Source of the DNA: Pseudomonas viridiflava
GTDB taxonomy: Bacteria; Pseudomonadota; Gammaproteobacteria; Pseudomonadales; Pseudomonadaceae
Assembly: GCF_900580675.1 (NCBI RefSeq)
Contig: NZ_UTBG01000079.1
Coordinates: forward strand, 1-35,530
Length of the DNA stretch: 35,530 bases
Reading direction: 5' to 3'
Below are positions 15,511-23,237 of the stretch, piece by piece. The position numbers were made by a program, and so were the translations under genes. The notes beneath the pieces were generated by a model. It searched no databases and was not told the DNA's origin. It saw only the letters and a program-made list of their open reading frames with translations. The first letter of the stretch is position 1, and every line of letters starts with the position of its first letter.

Positions 15511-16362
15511 ATGAACGCGCCCTTGCAAGGCCACACGGCCAGCAACCTGCACACCACCGCCCCATTGCTGGCGGTGGATAACGTCAGCCTGGAATACCGC
15601 ACCCCCGAGCGCGTGGTGCGGGCCACTCACCAGGTCAGTTTTGAGATCGACCCGGCGGACCGCTATGTGTTGCTCGGCCCCTCGGGCTGCGGTAAATCCA
15701 CGTTGCTCAAGTCCATCGCCGGGTTTATCAAACCCTGCGAGGGTGAGATTCGCCTGTTGGGCCAAAAGGTCGAACAACCAGGCCCGGACCGTATCGTGGT
15801 GTTCCAGGAATTCGACCAACTGCCGCCCTGGAAAACCGTCAAACAGAACGTGATGTTCCCGCTGCTGGCGTCGAAAACCCTGAAGCGCGCTGAAGCCGAA
15901 GAACGCGCGCTGCACTACCTCGAAAAAGTAGGCCTCACGGCCTTTGCCGATGCGTATCCGCACACGCTTTCCGGCGGCATGAAAGCCCGCGTGGCGATTG
16001 CCCGCGCCCTGGCCATGCAGCCGAAAATCCTGCTGATGGACGAACCCTTTGCCGCCCTCGACGCCCTGACCCGGCGCAAGATGCAGGAAGAACTGCTACT
16101 GCTCTGGGAAGAGGTGCGCTTCACCTTGCTGTTCGTCACGCACTCCATCGAAGAAGCGCTGGTGGTGGGCAATCGCATCCTGTTGCTGTCGCCGCACCCC
16201 GGGCGCGTGCGTGCCGAAATCCACAGCCATCAATACGACCTGCACAGCCTGGGCGGTGTGGAGTTCCAGGCGTCGGCGCGGCGGATTCATCGCCTGTTGT
16301 TCGATGAAGCGCCCGAGGCCGAACGTGAGTTGGGTTTTGCCGATATCCGCATCGCTTATTAA
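15511..16362 (+). CDS. ABC transporter ATP-binding protein (SsuB/TauB type)
   Basis: A 283-residue ATPase that powers the importer. Walker A GPSGCGKST (56-64), Q-loop Q99 in VVFQE, signature LSGGM (153-157, the M variant is usual in SsuB/TauB proteins), Walker B ILLMDEP (173-179) and switch H211 are all present, so it should be active. The ATG follows the binding-protein stop by one base, with GGAAG as ribosome-binding site inside the end of the previous gene. The extension after residue 225 is slightly longer than in short SsuB proteins. Confidence 0.94.
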   Translation: MNAPLQGHTASNLHTTAPLLAVDNVSLEYRTPERVVRATHQVSFEIDPADRYVLLGPSGCGKSTLLKSIAGFIKPCEGEIRLLGQKVEQPGPDRIVVFQEFDQLPPWKTVKQNVMFPLLASKTLKRAEAEERALHYLEKVGLTAFADAYPHTLSGGMKARVAIARALAMQPKILLMDEPFAALDALTRRKMQEELLLLWEEVRFTLLFVTHSIEEALVVGNRILLLSPHPGRVRAEIHSHQYDLHSLGGVEFQASARRIHRLLFDEAPEAERELGFADIRIAY

Positions 16363-16373
16363 GGGGGCAACCC

Positions 16374-17222
16374 ATGCGCCAGGAATTTGAAGTGACCCTC
16401 GAACCGCTGCTCAGCGTCCCCGTGGAACGCGAGCTGCCCCTGCGCCAACGCCTGTGGCAACAAGGCTGGCTGCGCAAGGGGTTAATCCTGATCGTGCTCG
16501 CGATCCTCTGGGAAGCCGTCGCGCGCTATCAGGACAACGACCTGTTGCTGCCGAGCTTTTTGCAAACGTCGGCCGCGCTCTACGACGGCCTGCTCAGTGG
16601 TGAATTGCTGAGCAAGGTGAGCATCTCGCTGGTGGTGCTGATCAAGGGTTACCTGATCGGCATCGTGCTGGCATTCGCGCTCACCACCCTGGCCGTGTCG
16701 ACGCAATTGGGTCGCGATTTGCTGAGCACCCTGACCTCGATGTTCAACCCGTTGCCGGCGATTGCGTTGTTGCCGCTGGCGCTGTTGTGGTTTGGCCTGG
16801 GGCAGAACAGCCTGATCTTTGTGCTGGTGCATTCGGTGCTGTGGGCGCTGGCGCTGAACACCTATTCGGGGTTTCTCGGCGTGTCCGAAACCCTGCGCAT
16901 GGCCGGTCGCAACTATGGCCTCAAAGGCATGCGTTTTGTGCTGTTCATCCTGATCCCGGCGGCGTTGCCGTCGATTCTCGCGGGCCTGAAAATCGGCTGG
17001 GCATTTGCCTGGCGCACCCTGATCGCCGCCGAACTGGTGTTCGGTGCCACCAGCGGCAAAGGCGGGTTGGGCTGGTACATCTTCCAGAACCGCAATGAGC
17101 TGTACACCGACAAGGTGTTTGCCGGCTTGGCCGTGGTGATCCTGATCGGCCTGTTGGTGGAGAACCTGGTGTTTGACACCTTCGAGCGGCTGACGGTGAA
17201 GCGTTGGGGCATGCAGCGATAA
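16374..17222 (+). CDS. ABC transporter permease (SsuC/TauC type)
   Basis: A 282-residue inner-membrane permease, the last gene of the dioxygenase-ABC operon, 11 bp after the ATPase gene with GGGGG before the ATG. About six membrane segments are apparent (first at about 36-52), and the EAA-type coupling loop occurs as GRNYGLKGMRFVLFILIPAA (about 179-198). A cytoplasmic N-terminal extension of some 30 residues precedes TM1. Together with the binding protein and ATPase it forms a complete importer. Confidence 0.94.
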   Translation: MRQEFEVTLEPLLSVPVERELPLRQRLWQQGWLRKGLILIVLAILWEAVARYQDNDLLLPSFLQTSAALYDGLLSGELLSKVSISLVVLIKGYLIGIVLAFALTTLAVSTQLGRDLLSTLTSMFNPLPAIALLPLALLWFGLGQNSLIFVLVHSVLWALALNTYSGFLGVSETLRMAGRNYGLKGMRFVLFILIPAALPSILAGLKIGWAFAWRTLIAAELVFGATSGKGGLGWYIFQNRNELYTDKVFAGLAVVILIGLLVENLVFDTFERLTVKRWGMQR

Positions 17223-17288
17223 GGCGTTACCGGTGAAGGCTGCTACGATTGCATCCAACTCACTCCCCATTGATCACGAGTGCTTGGC

Positions 17289-18209
17289 ATGCAACTACCG
17301 GACATGAACCTGTTGGTCGCCCTCGACGTGCTGCTCGACGAGGGCAGTGTGGTCGGCGCGGCGCGGCGGATGAACCTCAGCCCCGCCGCCATGAGCCGCA
17401 CCCTCACGCGTATTCGCGAGGCCGTCGGCGACCCGATCCTGGTGCGCGCCGGTCGCGGCCTGGTGCCGACACCCAAGGCCCTGCAGTTGCAGGGCCAGGT
17501 GCGCAATGTGGTGGAGCAGGCCGCGTTGCTGTTTCGCTCGGCCGACCAGGTCGACCTGAGCACCTTGCGTCGGCGCTTCAGCGTGCGTGCCAATGACTTT
17601 TTTATCGGCGTCTATGGCGGTCGCTTGTTCGACACGATGGAGCGCATGGCGCCGCTGTGCGAGCTGTGTTTTGTGCCGGAGGGCGACACCGACGATGAGG
17701 CCTTGCGCGAAGGGCGGCTGGACCTGCGGGTGAGCAACACCCTGCCCGCCAGCCCGGAAGTGAAGGTGCAAAACCTGTTCTCCACGACCTTTGTCGGCCT
17801 GGCGCGTCAGGACCACCCGTTGTTCGACGAAGAAATCACCGCCGCACGGTTTGCCAGTTATTCGCACATCAGCATTTCGCGGCGCGGCATCGCCCGTGGG
17901 CCGATCGACACTGCACTGAATGCCCAGGGCCTGGAGCGTCGCGTGGCGATGATCGCCCCGGGTTTTCATGGTGCGATGTTCATGCTGCCCGACTCCGACC
18001 TGATTTTGCCGGTGCCCAAGGAAGCGCTGCTGAGCGCCAATCGGCTGAAGTTGCCGCTGCGTTCGTTCGCACTGCCGATCTCGCTGCCGACCCTGGTGTT
18101 GGCGCAATCCTGGCACCCGCGCTTCGACAAAGACCCGGCCCACAAATGGCTGCGCGAAACCATGCGTGAAAGCTGCCACGCCACCTGGCTTGAAGCGCAG
18201 CCGGTTTAA
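17289..18209 (+). CDS. LysR-family transcriptional regulator
   Basis: A 306-residue LysR-type regulator. The helix-turn-helix is at about 18-40 (SVVGAARRMNLSPAAMSRTL), with the family pattern DPILVRAGRGLVPTPKA at about 48-64. The rest is the effector-binding domain (about 90-300). The ATG at 17289 is preferred over the in-frame GTG at 17280, because ACGAG (17276-17280) lies eight bases before it. It follows the ABC permease by 66 bp on the same strand and precedes the EmrB-like pump gene, from which a REPIN separates it. Its targets could be either neighbour; the N-terminus resembles the NodD/SyrM-like branch of the family. The ligand is unknown. Confidence 0.92.
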   Translation: MQLPDMNLLVALDVLLDEGSVVGAARRMNLSPAAMSRTLTRIREAVGDPILVRAGRGLVPTPKALQLQGQVRNVVEQAALLFRSADQVDLSTLRRRFSVRANDFFIGVYGGRLFDTMERMAPLCELCFVPEGDTDDEALREGRLDLRVSNTLPASPEVKVQNLFSTTFVGLARQDHPLFDEEITAARFASYSHISISRRGIARGPIDTALNAQGLERRVAMIAPGFHGAMFMLPDSDLILPVPKEALLSANRLKLPLRSFALPISLPTLVLAQSWHPRFDKDPAHKWLRETMRESCHATWLEAQPV

Positions 18210-18226
18210 GGTAATCCCGCGACCAT

Positions 18227-18317
18227 TGTGGGAGCGGGCTTGCCCGCGAATACGGTGTGTCAGTCAACAGAACCATTGGCTGATCCACCGCCTTCGCGAG
18301 CAAGCCCGCTCCCACAG
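18227..18317. repeat. REPIN (paired inverted REP sequences)
   Basis: TGTGGGAGCGGGCTTGCCCG (18227-18246) and its inverted partner TTCGCGAGCAAGCCCGCTCC (18293-18312) flank a 46-bp spacer. This is the standard form of the mobile, RAYT-dependent REP doublet of fluorescent pseudomonads. It lies in the gap between the LysR and pump genes and could act as a transcript-stabilising or terminating structure. Confidence 0.9.
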
Positions 18318-18406
18318 AAGCGCTTTCAGTGCACACAGTTGCGTCCGGCGCACTTATAAGCTGCCAACAAGTAACTTTTTTGTCATGTATGAGCCTGATT
18401 AAACTA

Positions 18407-18428
18407 CTCGGGTATTTATCATCCCGAG
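18407..18428 (+). promoter_or_regulatory. Inverted repeat just before the EmrB-like gene
   Basis: CTCGGG, TATTTATCAT, CCCGAG is a perfect 6-bp dyad ending 10 bp before the start codon at 18439. The right arm contains CGAG, the only Shine-Dalgarno-like sequence near this start, so an RNA hairpin here would hide the ribosome-binding site. A repressor operator is the alternative. Confidence 0.4.
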
Positions 18429-18438
18429 CTACCTCTTC

Positions 18439-19974
18439 ATGACTTCCCTCGCTGCCCCAACCCTTGAGGCCGCCGCCAGACCCGTTGCCATAACCCCGCC
18501 CGTGTTCGGCCCGCGCATCATCATCGGCCTGGTCGGCGTGTTGCTGGCCGTTCTGGTTTCCGGTCTCAACGAGATGGTCACCAAGGTGGCCCTCGCCGAT
18601 ATCCGTGGCGCGCTGTACATCGGCTTTGACGAGGGCACCTGGCTGGTCGCGGCCTACACGGCCACCTCCGTGTCGGCCATGGCCTTTGCGCCCTGGTGCT
18701 CGGTGACCTTTTCCCTGCGCCGCTTCACCCTGTGCGCCATCGGTCTGTTCACCGTGCTGGGCACCCTGGCCCCCTTTGCGCCGAACTACGAAAGCCTGCT
18801 GTTGCTGCGCACCGTGCAAGGCCTGGCCGGTGGTGCGTTGCCGCCGATGCTGATGACCGTGGCGCTGCGTTTCCTCCCAGCCAACGTCAAGCTGTATGGC
18901 CTGGCCGGCTATGCGCTCACCGCCACTTTCGGCCCGAGCCTGGGCACGCCGTTGGCGGCGCTGTGGACCGAATACGTCGGCTGGCAGTGGGCGTTCTGGC
19001 AGATCGTCGGGCCGTGCCTGCTGGCCATGGCCGCCGTGGCCTACGGCTTGCCGCAAGACCCCGTGCGCCTGGAGCGTTTAAAGCAATTCAACTGGCGCGG
19101 CCTGATGTTGGGGTTCCCGGCGATCTGCATGCTGGTGATCGGCATTCTGCAAGGCAACCGCCTGGACTGGTTCGAGTCGGGCCTGATCACCGTTTTGCTG
19201 AGCGGCGGCACGCTGTTGCTGGTACTGTTCATGCTCAATGAGTGGTCGCACCCGATGCCGTTTTTCAAGCTGCAGATGCTCGGCCTGCGCAACTTGTCAT
19301 TTGCGCTGATCGTGCTGGCGGGCGTGCTGATGGTGCTGACCTCGGTGATCATCATCCCGTCGAGCTTTCTTGCCCAGGTCCAGGGTTATCGCCCCCTGCA
19401 AACCGCACCGATAATGCTCTTGATGGCGCTGCCGCAGTTGATCGCGCTGCCGCTGGTGGCGGCGCTGTGCAACCTGCGCTGGGTCGATTGCCGCTGGGTG
19501 CTGGGGATCGGGCTGGGCATGCTGGTGCTGTGCTGTGTGGGCAGCGCGCACCTGACCTCGGCGTGGATTCGCGACGACTTTTACGGCCTGTACCTGCTGC
19601 AGATCTTCGGGCAACCCATGGCCGTGCTGCCGCTGCTGATGCTTTCCACCGGCAGTATCCAACCGGCGGATGGCCCATTCGCCTCGGCCTGGTTCAACAC
19701 CATCAAAGGCCTGGCCGCCGTGATCGCCACCGGCGTGCTGGACGCGCTGACCACCCGGCGCCTGCATTTCCACTCGACCATGTTGGTGGACAGCCTGGGC
19801 AATTCGCCCCTGGCCGACGGCGACGCGCCGGGCCTGGCGCACCGCCTGCACGAGCAGGCCGTGGTGCTCACTTCTTCGGATCTCTATTACGTCATGGCCG
19901 CGGTCGCGGTGGCGTTGATCCTGCTGATTTTCTGGATGCCCACGCGGATTTTCCCACCGCGCGCCCCGACTTGA
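18439..19974 (+). CDS. MFS drug efflux transporter, DHA2 (EmrB) type
   Basis: A 511-residue inner-membrane proton-driven exporter with about 14 hydrophobic segments, as in the DHA2 family. Features: TM1 GLVGVLLAVLVSGLNEM, the conserved LRTVQGLAGGALPPM, and the antiporter motif C-like ATFGPSLGTPL. It is followed by a HlyD adaptor (27 bp) and an OprM-type channel (4-base overlap), making a complete EmrAB-TolC-type pump. Substrates of such pumps are usually hydrophobic drugs, uncouplers or aromatic compounds; none can be named here. The ribosome-binding site is weak and lies in a possible hairpin. Confidence 0.93.
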   Translation: MTSLAAPTLEAAARPVAITPPVFGPRIIIGLVGVLLAVLVSGLNEMVTKVALADIRGALYIGFDEGTWLVAAYTATSVSAMAFAPWCSVTFSLRRFTLCAIGLFTVLGTLAPFAPNYESLLLLRTVQGLAGGALPPMLMTVALRFLPANVKLYGLAGYALTATFGPSLGTPLAALWTEYVGWQWAFWQIVGPCLLAMAAVAYGLPQDPVRLERLKQFNWRGLMLGFPAICMLVIGILQGNRLDWFESGLITVLLSGGTLLLVLFMLNEWSHPMPFFKLQMLGLRNLSFALIVLAGVLMVLTSVIIIPSSFLAQVQGYRPLQTAPIMLLMALPQLIALPLVAALCNLRWVDCRWVLGIGLGMLVLCCVGSAHLTSAWIRDDFYGLYLLQIFGQPMAVLPLLMLSTGSIQPADGPFASAWFNTIKGLAAVIATGVLDALTTRRLHFHSTMLVDSLGNSPLADGDAPGLAHRLHEQAVVLTSSDLYYVMAAVAVALILLIFWMPTRIFPPRAPT

Positions 19975-20001
19975 TTGCTCACTGAGCCAGAGGACTTTTT
20001 G

Positions 20002-21057
20002 ATGAAACGCAAAGACAAAATTGCCATCTCCGTTATCGCCGTGTTTGCCGTCGGCGTGCTGGTGTACCTGGTCGCGCCGGGCCTGTTGGGCAGCAAGCGC
20101 CAGGTCACCAACGATGCCTTCGTGGCCGCCGACTTCACCCTGGTCGCGCCGCGCGTGGCCGGTTTTATCAAGGAGGTGCTGGTGGAAGACAACCAACGCG
20201 TCAAGGCCGGTCAGCTGCTGGCGCTGATCGATGACCGTGATTTCCGCGCCGCCGCCCAGGCTGCGGATGCCGACACCCTGGTCGCCCGGGCGCAATTGAA
20301 AAACGCCACTGCGACTCTCGAGCGCCAAAGCTCGGTGATCGCCCAGGCCCAGGCCACCGTGGCGGCTGACCGCGCCGAAATGGCCTTCGCCGAACACGAA
20401 TTGAACCGCTACAACCACCTCGCCGGCGTCGGCGCGGGCACCGTGCAGAACGCCCAGCAAGCCAAGACCCGTATCGACCAGGCCACCGCGCGCCTGGCGA
20501 AAGCCACGGCAGTGCTGGCGGCAGAGCGCAAGCAGGTGGAAATCCTCAGCGCCCGGCGCGACGCGGCTGAAGGTGGGCTCAAGCGCGCCCAGGCGGCGCT
20601 GGAAATGGCCAGTTATCAGCTGTCCTACACACGCATTGTGGCACCGGTGGACGGCATGGTCGGCGAGCGCGCGGTGCGGGTTGGCGCCTATGTGACGCCG
20701 GGCAGCAAGATCCTCGCCGTGGTGCCATTGGCCGAGGCCTACGTGGTGGCCAACTTCCAGGAAACCCAGCTCTCGCATATGCACGCGGGCCAAGCCGTGC
20801 AGGTGCGGGTCGACAGCCTCGACGGCGAACTGCTCCACGGCCATCTGGAAAGCCTGGCGCCTGCCACTGGGGTGACCTTCGCCTCGGTCAAACCCGACAA
20901 CGCCACGGGCAACTTCACCAAGGTGGTACAGCGCATTCCGGTGAAAATCGTGCTGGACCCGGGCCAGGCGCACGTTGAGCGCCTGCGGGTCGGCATGTCG
21001 GTGGAGGCCAGCGTCGACACCCAACCCGTTGCGCAGCGTGAGGTGGCCCAGCAATGA
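20002..21057 (+). CDS. HlyD/EmrA-family periplasmic adaptor
   Basis: A 351-residue membrane fusion protein linking the MFS pump to the outer-membrane channel. An N-terminal membrane anchor (about 7-28) is followed by a lipoyl half (VAPRVAGFIKEVLVEDNQRV), a long coiled-coil hairpin (about 75-195), the second lipoyl half (RIVAPVDGMVGERAVRVGAY) and a beta-barrel region. The ATG at 20002 follows AGAGGA by eight bases; an in-frame ATG at 19975 lacks a good site and would spoil the short N-terminus. Its stop overlaps the next start (ATGA, 21054-21057). Confidence 0.93.
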   Translation: MKRKDKIAISVIAVFAVGVLVYLVAPGLLGSKRQVTNDAFVAADFTLVAPRVAGFIKEVLVEDNQRVKAGQLLALIDDRDFRAAAQAADADTLVARAQLKNATATLERQSSVIAQAQATVAADRAEMAFAEHELNRYNHLAGVGAGTVQNAQQAKTRIDQATARLAKATAVLAAERKQVEILSARRDAAEGGLKRAQAALEMASYQLSYTRIVAPVDGMVGERAVRVGAYVTPGSKILAVVPLAEAYVVANFQETQLSHMHAGQAVQVRVDSLDGELLHGHLESLAPATGVTFASVKPDNATGNFTKVVQRIPVKIVLDPGQAHVERLRVGMSVEASVDTQPVAQREVAQQ

Positions 21058-22499
21058 AGTCATTTGCCTGGCTCACCTTGAGCCTTATCAGCCTGAGCGC
21101 CTGCACGGTCGGCCCGGATTTCCAGCGCCCGCAAGGGCCGCAAGTCACCCAGTGGAGCGAGCCGCAGGGCCGCCAGGCCGCCAGCCGTGCGGTCACTGAA
21201 CCGCTGCAGGAGCGCTGGTGGGATGTGTTTCACGACGAGCAACTCTCGGCCCTCACGCGCCGCGCGCTTACCGACAACCTCGACTTGAAACTCGCCAGCA
21301 GCCGCCTGCAACAAAGCCGCGCCGTGCGCCAAGTGACCACCGCCGAGAGCTACCCGAACGTTGACGCCACCGGTGGCTATCAGCGTAAGCGCAACAGCGC
21401 CAAGGGCTTGAACGACCCGTCCGGCGAGAATGGCCGTTCGGCGTTCAACCAATGGGACATGGGCTTCTCGGCCTCGTGGGAGCTGGATTTCTGGGGCCGC
21501 GTCAAACGCGAAACCGAAGCCGCCGACGCCACCCTGCAAGTCGCCGAAAACGACCGCCGCGCCGTGCTGCTGTCGGTGCTGGCCGAGACTGCCCAGGACT
21601 ACATCCAGCTGCGCGGCGTGCAAAATACCCGCGCCGTGACCGAGCAAAACCTCGACGTCGCGCGCCACAGCCTCAAGCTTTCGCAATTGCGTTTGGCTGA
21701 TGGCGTGGCCACCGACCTCGACGTGGCCGAAGCCGCCGCCCAGGTCGCCGCCATCGAAGCGCGGCTGCCGGATTTACAGCAGCGCCAGGACCAACTGATC
21801 AACGCCCTGAGCCTGTTGATGGGCGAGCCGCCGCAAGCCCTGCACGCTCAGTTGTCCAAAGACGCGGCCGTACCGCAGACCCAGCGCCAGGTCGCCATCG
21901 GCCTGCCTTCGGAATTGGCCGAGCGCCGCCCGGATATCCGCCAGGCCGAGGCGCGCCTGCACGCCGCCACCGCCAGCATCGGCGTGGCCAAAGGTGATTT
22001 CTACCCGCGTATCACCTTGTCCGGCAGCCTCGGTTCGCAGGCGATGCAACTCTCGGATTTCGGTTCGTGGGGTTCACGCGCGTTTGCCATCGGCCCGCAG
22101 CTCAGCTTGCCGCTGTTCAACGGCGGGCGCCTGCAAGGCATGCTCAACCTGCGCGAAGCCCAGCAACAGGAAGCCGCGCTTGCCTACCAGCAAACCGTGC
22201 TGCGCGCCTGGCATGAAATCGATGACCAGTTGACCCGCTACAACGCCAGCCAACTGCGCCGCGACAGCCTCGCCGAAGCCGTACGCCAGAACCAGATCGC
22301 CCTGACCACTGCGCAACACCAGTACGTTGAAGGCGTGGTGGATTTCGTCAACGTGCTCACGGTGCAAAGCGCGCTGCTGGCCACGCAAGAGCAGTGGGTT
22401 GAAAGCTCTACTGGCGTGTCGTTAGCCATGGTGGGTTTGTACAAAGCGCTGGGCGGCGGTTGGGAGTCGGTGTATCCGCTGCAAACCGCCCTGAAATAA
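21054..22499 (+). CDS. OprM/NodT-family outer-membrane efflux lipoprotein
   Basis: A 481-residue outer-membrane factor. The lipoprotein signal peptide ends SLSAC with lipidated Cys17, followed by TVGPDFQRP, the usual start of mature NodT/OprM proteins. Two repeats of the TolC-like helical fold are evident, including LRLADGVATDLDVAEAAAQV, the conserved ERRPDIRQAEARLHAATASI and GQYVEGVVDFVNVLTVQ-like sequence near 410-425. It completes the tripartite pump with the two preceding genes, to which it is translationally coupled. Confidence 0.94.
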   Translation: MKSFAWLTLSLISLSACTVGPDFQRPQGPQVTQWSEPQGRQAASRAVTEPLQERWWDVFHDEQLSALTRRALTDNLDLKLASSRLQQSRAVRQVTTAESYPNVDATGGYQRKRNSAKGLNDPSGENGRSAFNQWDMGFSASWELDFWGRVKRETEAADATLQVAENDRRAVLLSVLAETAQDYIQLRGVQNTRAVTEQNLDVARHSLKLSQLRLADGVATDLDVAEAAAQVAAIEARLPDLQQRQDQLINALSLLMGEPPQALHAQLSKDAAVPQTQRQVAIGLPSELAERRPDIRQAEARLHAATASIGVAKGDFYPRITLSGSLGSQAMQLSDFGSWGSRAFAIGPQLSLPLFNGGRLQGMLNLREAQQQEAALAYQQTVLRAWHEIDDQLTRYNASQLRRDSLAEAVRQNQIALTTAQHQYVEGVVDFVNVLTVQSALLATQEQWVESSTGVSLAMVGLYKALGGGWESVYPLQTALK

Positions 22500-22507
22500 T
22501 GCGATCC

Positions 22508-22530
22508 AAATGTGGGAGGGGGATTGTGCT
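22508..22530. repeat. Partial REP-like sequence
   Basis: AAATGTGGGAGGGGGATTGT resembles the 5' arm of another common Pseudomonas REP class (GTGGGAGGGGGCTTGC) but has no inverted partner nearby. It lies in the 33-bp gap between the converging channel and DUF3142 genes. Confidence 0.4.
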
Positions 22531-22532
22531 GA

Positions 22533-23237
22533 TCAAGGGTTCCGCAGAAACACCACATACCCCCGGAACCATTCACTTCCTTTCAAATATCCCGGTTCCT
22601 GCCATTCCCCACCTTGAATCAAGCCTACTTTGAACGGCAGCCCCAACCGGCTCATGCGCGGCAGATACGCCGCGTAATCCGGGATGCTGTGGCGACCCTG
22701 ATAGGTCTGCACCACCACTTCATCCACAACACCCTTGAGCTGGGCGATGGCGGCCGGGTCGGCGTTGCTGCCCCAGTCCATCAGGCCGGTGATGCTCAAG
22801 CGCAGCTCAAAGGGCAGGCGCTGGCGCAGGTCGTGCAGGAAGTCGGCGTATTCGTGCAGGTATTGGGTGCGGGCGTCGAAGTCGATCTGGATGCCGACCA
22901 CCGGGTTGCCCGCCGCGCGCCAACGCTGCACCTGGCCGAGCACCTGTGTGTAGACCTGTTCCGGCCAGTGCAGCGTATGGGCGCGGTAGACCACCCAGAC
23001 TTCGCCTTGGGTGAGGCGCGGCACGCTGATGCCCTGGGCGATCAGTTGCACGCCGCGCTGCGGTGCGCGGCGCGTGGAGTTGATCTGGCCCTGGAGGATG
23101 TACAGGGTTTTGGCTTGCTTGAGCACCGGTTGCGGCGCGACGCCGCTCCACAGCCAGAAGGCATTGTAGTCAGCGGCGTCGACGGCGGCGAAGGCCGGGC
23201 TTGCCAGCAGCAGCAAGCCGAGCCACAAGTGTTTCAC
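22533..23237 (-). CDS. DUF3142-like secreted protein
   Basis: A 234-residue protein with a signal peptide (about 1-17, LWLGLLLLASPAFA). The rest looks like an alpha/beta (TIM-barrel-like) glycosidase fold: VWVVYRAHTL, VVGIQIDFDARTQYLHEYADFL (a DFD motif), LRLSITGLMDW and VDEVVVQTYQGR. This pattern fits DUF3142, a family of unknown activity distantly like glycoside hydrolases. I choose the GTG at 23237, which overlaps the upstream stop as GTGA (23234-23237); a start at 23264 would place nine extra residues before the signal peptide. It is coupled to the 721-residue gene before it, so the two likely act together in the periplasm. Confidence 0.8.
   Translation of the reverse strand: MKHLWLGLLLLASPAFAAVDAADYNAFWLWSGVAPQPVLKQAKTLYILQGQINSTRRAPQRGVQLIAQGISVPRLTQGEVWVVYRAHTLHWPEQVYTQVLGQVQRWRAAGNPVVGIQIDFDARTQYLHEYADFLHDLRQRLPFELRLSITGLMDWGSNADPAAIAQLKGVVDEVVVQTYQGRHSIPDYAAYLPRMSRLGLPFKVGLIQGGEWQEPGYLKGSEWFRGYVVFLRNP

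Noticed and set aside
14343..15626. Minus-strand open frame of 427 codons opposite the binding-protein gene
   Set aside because: The opposite strand encodes three well-conserved proteins; the antisense product has no recognisable motif.
19297..21063. Minus-strand open frame of 588 codons across the MFS and HlyD genes
   Set aside because: It spans two real genes and their gap on the other strand and is rich in His, Gln and Arg, as shadow frames are.
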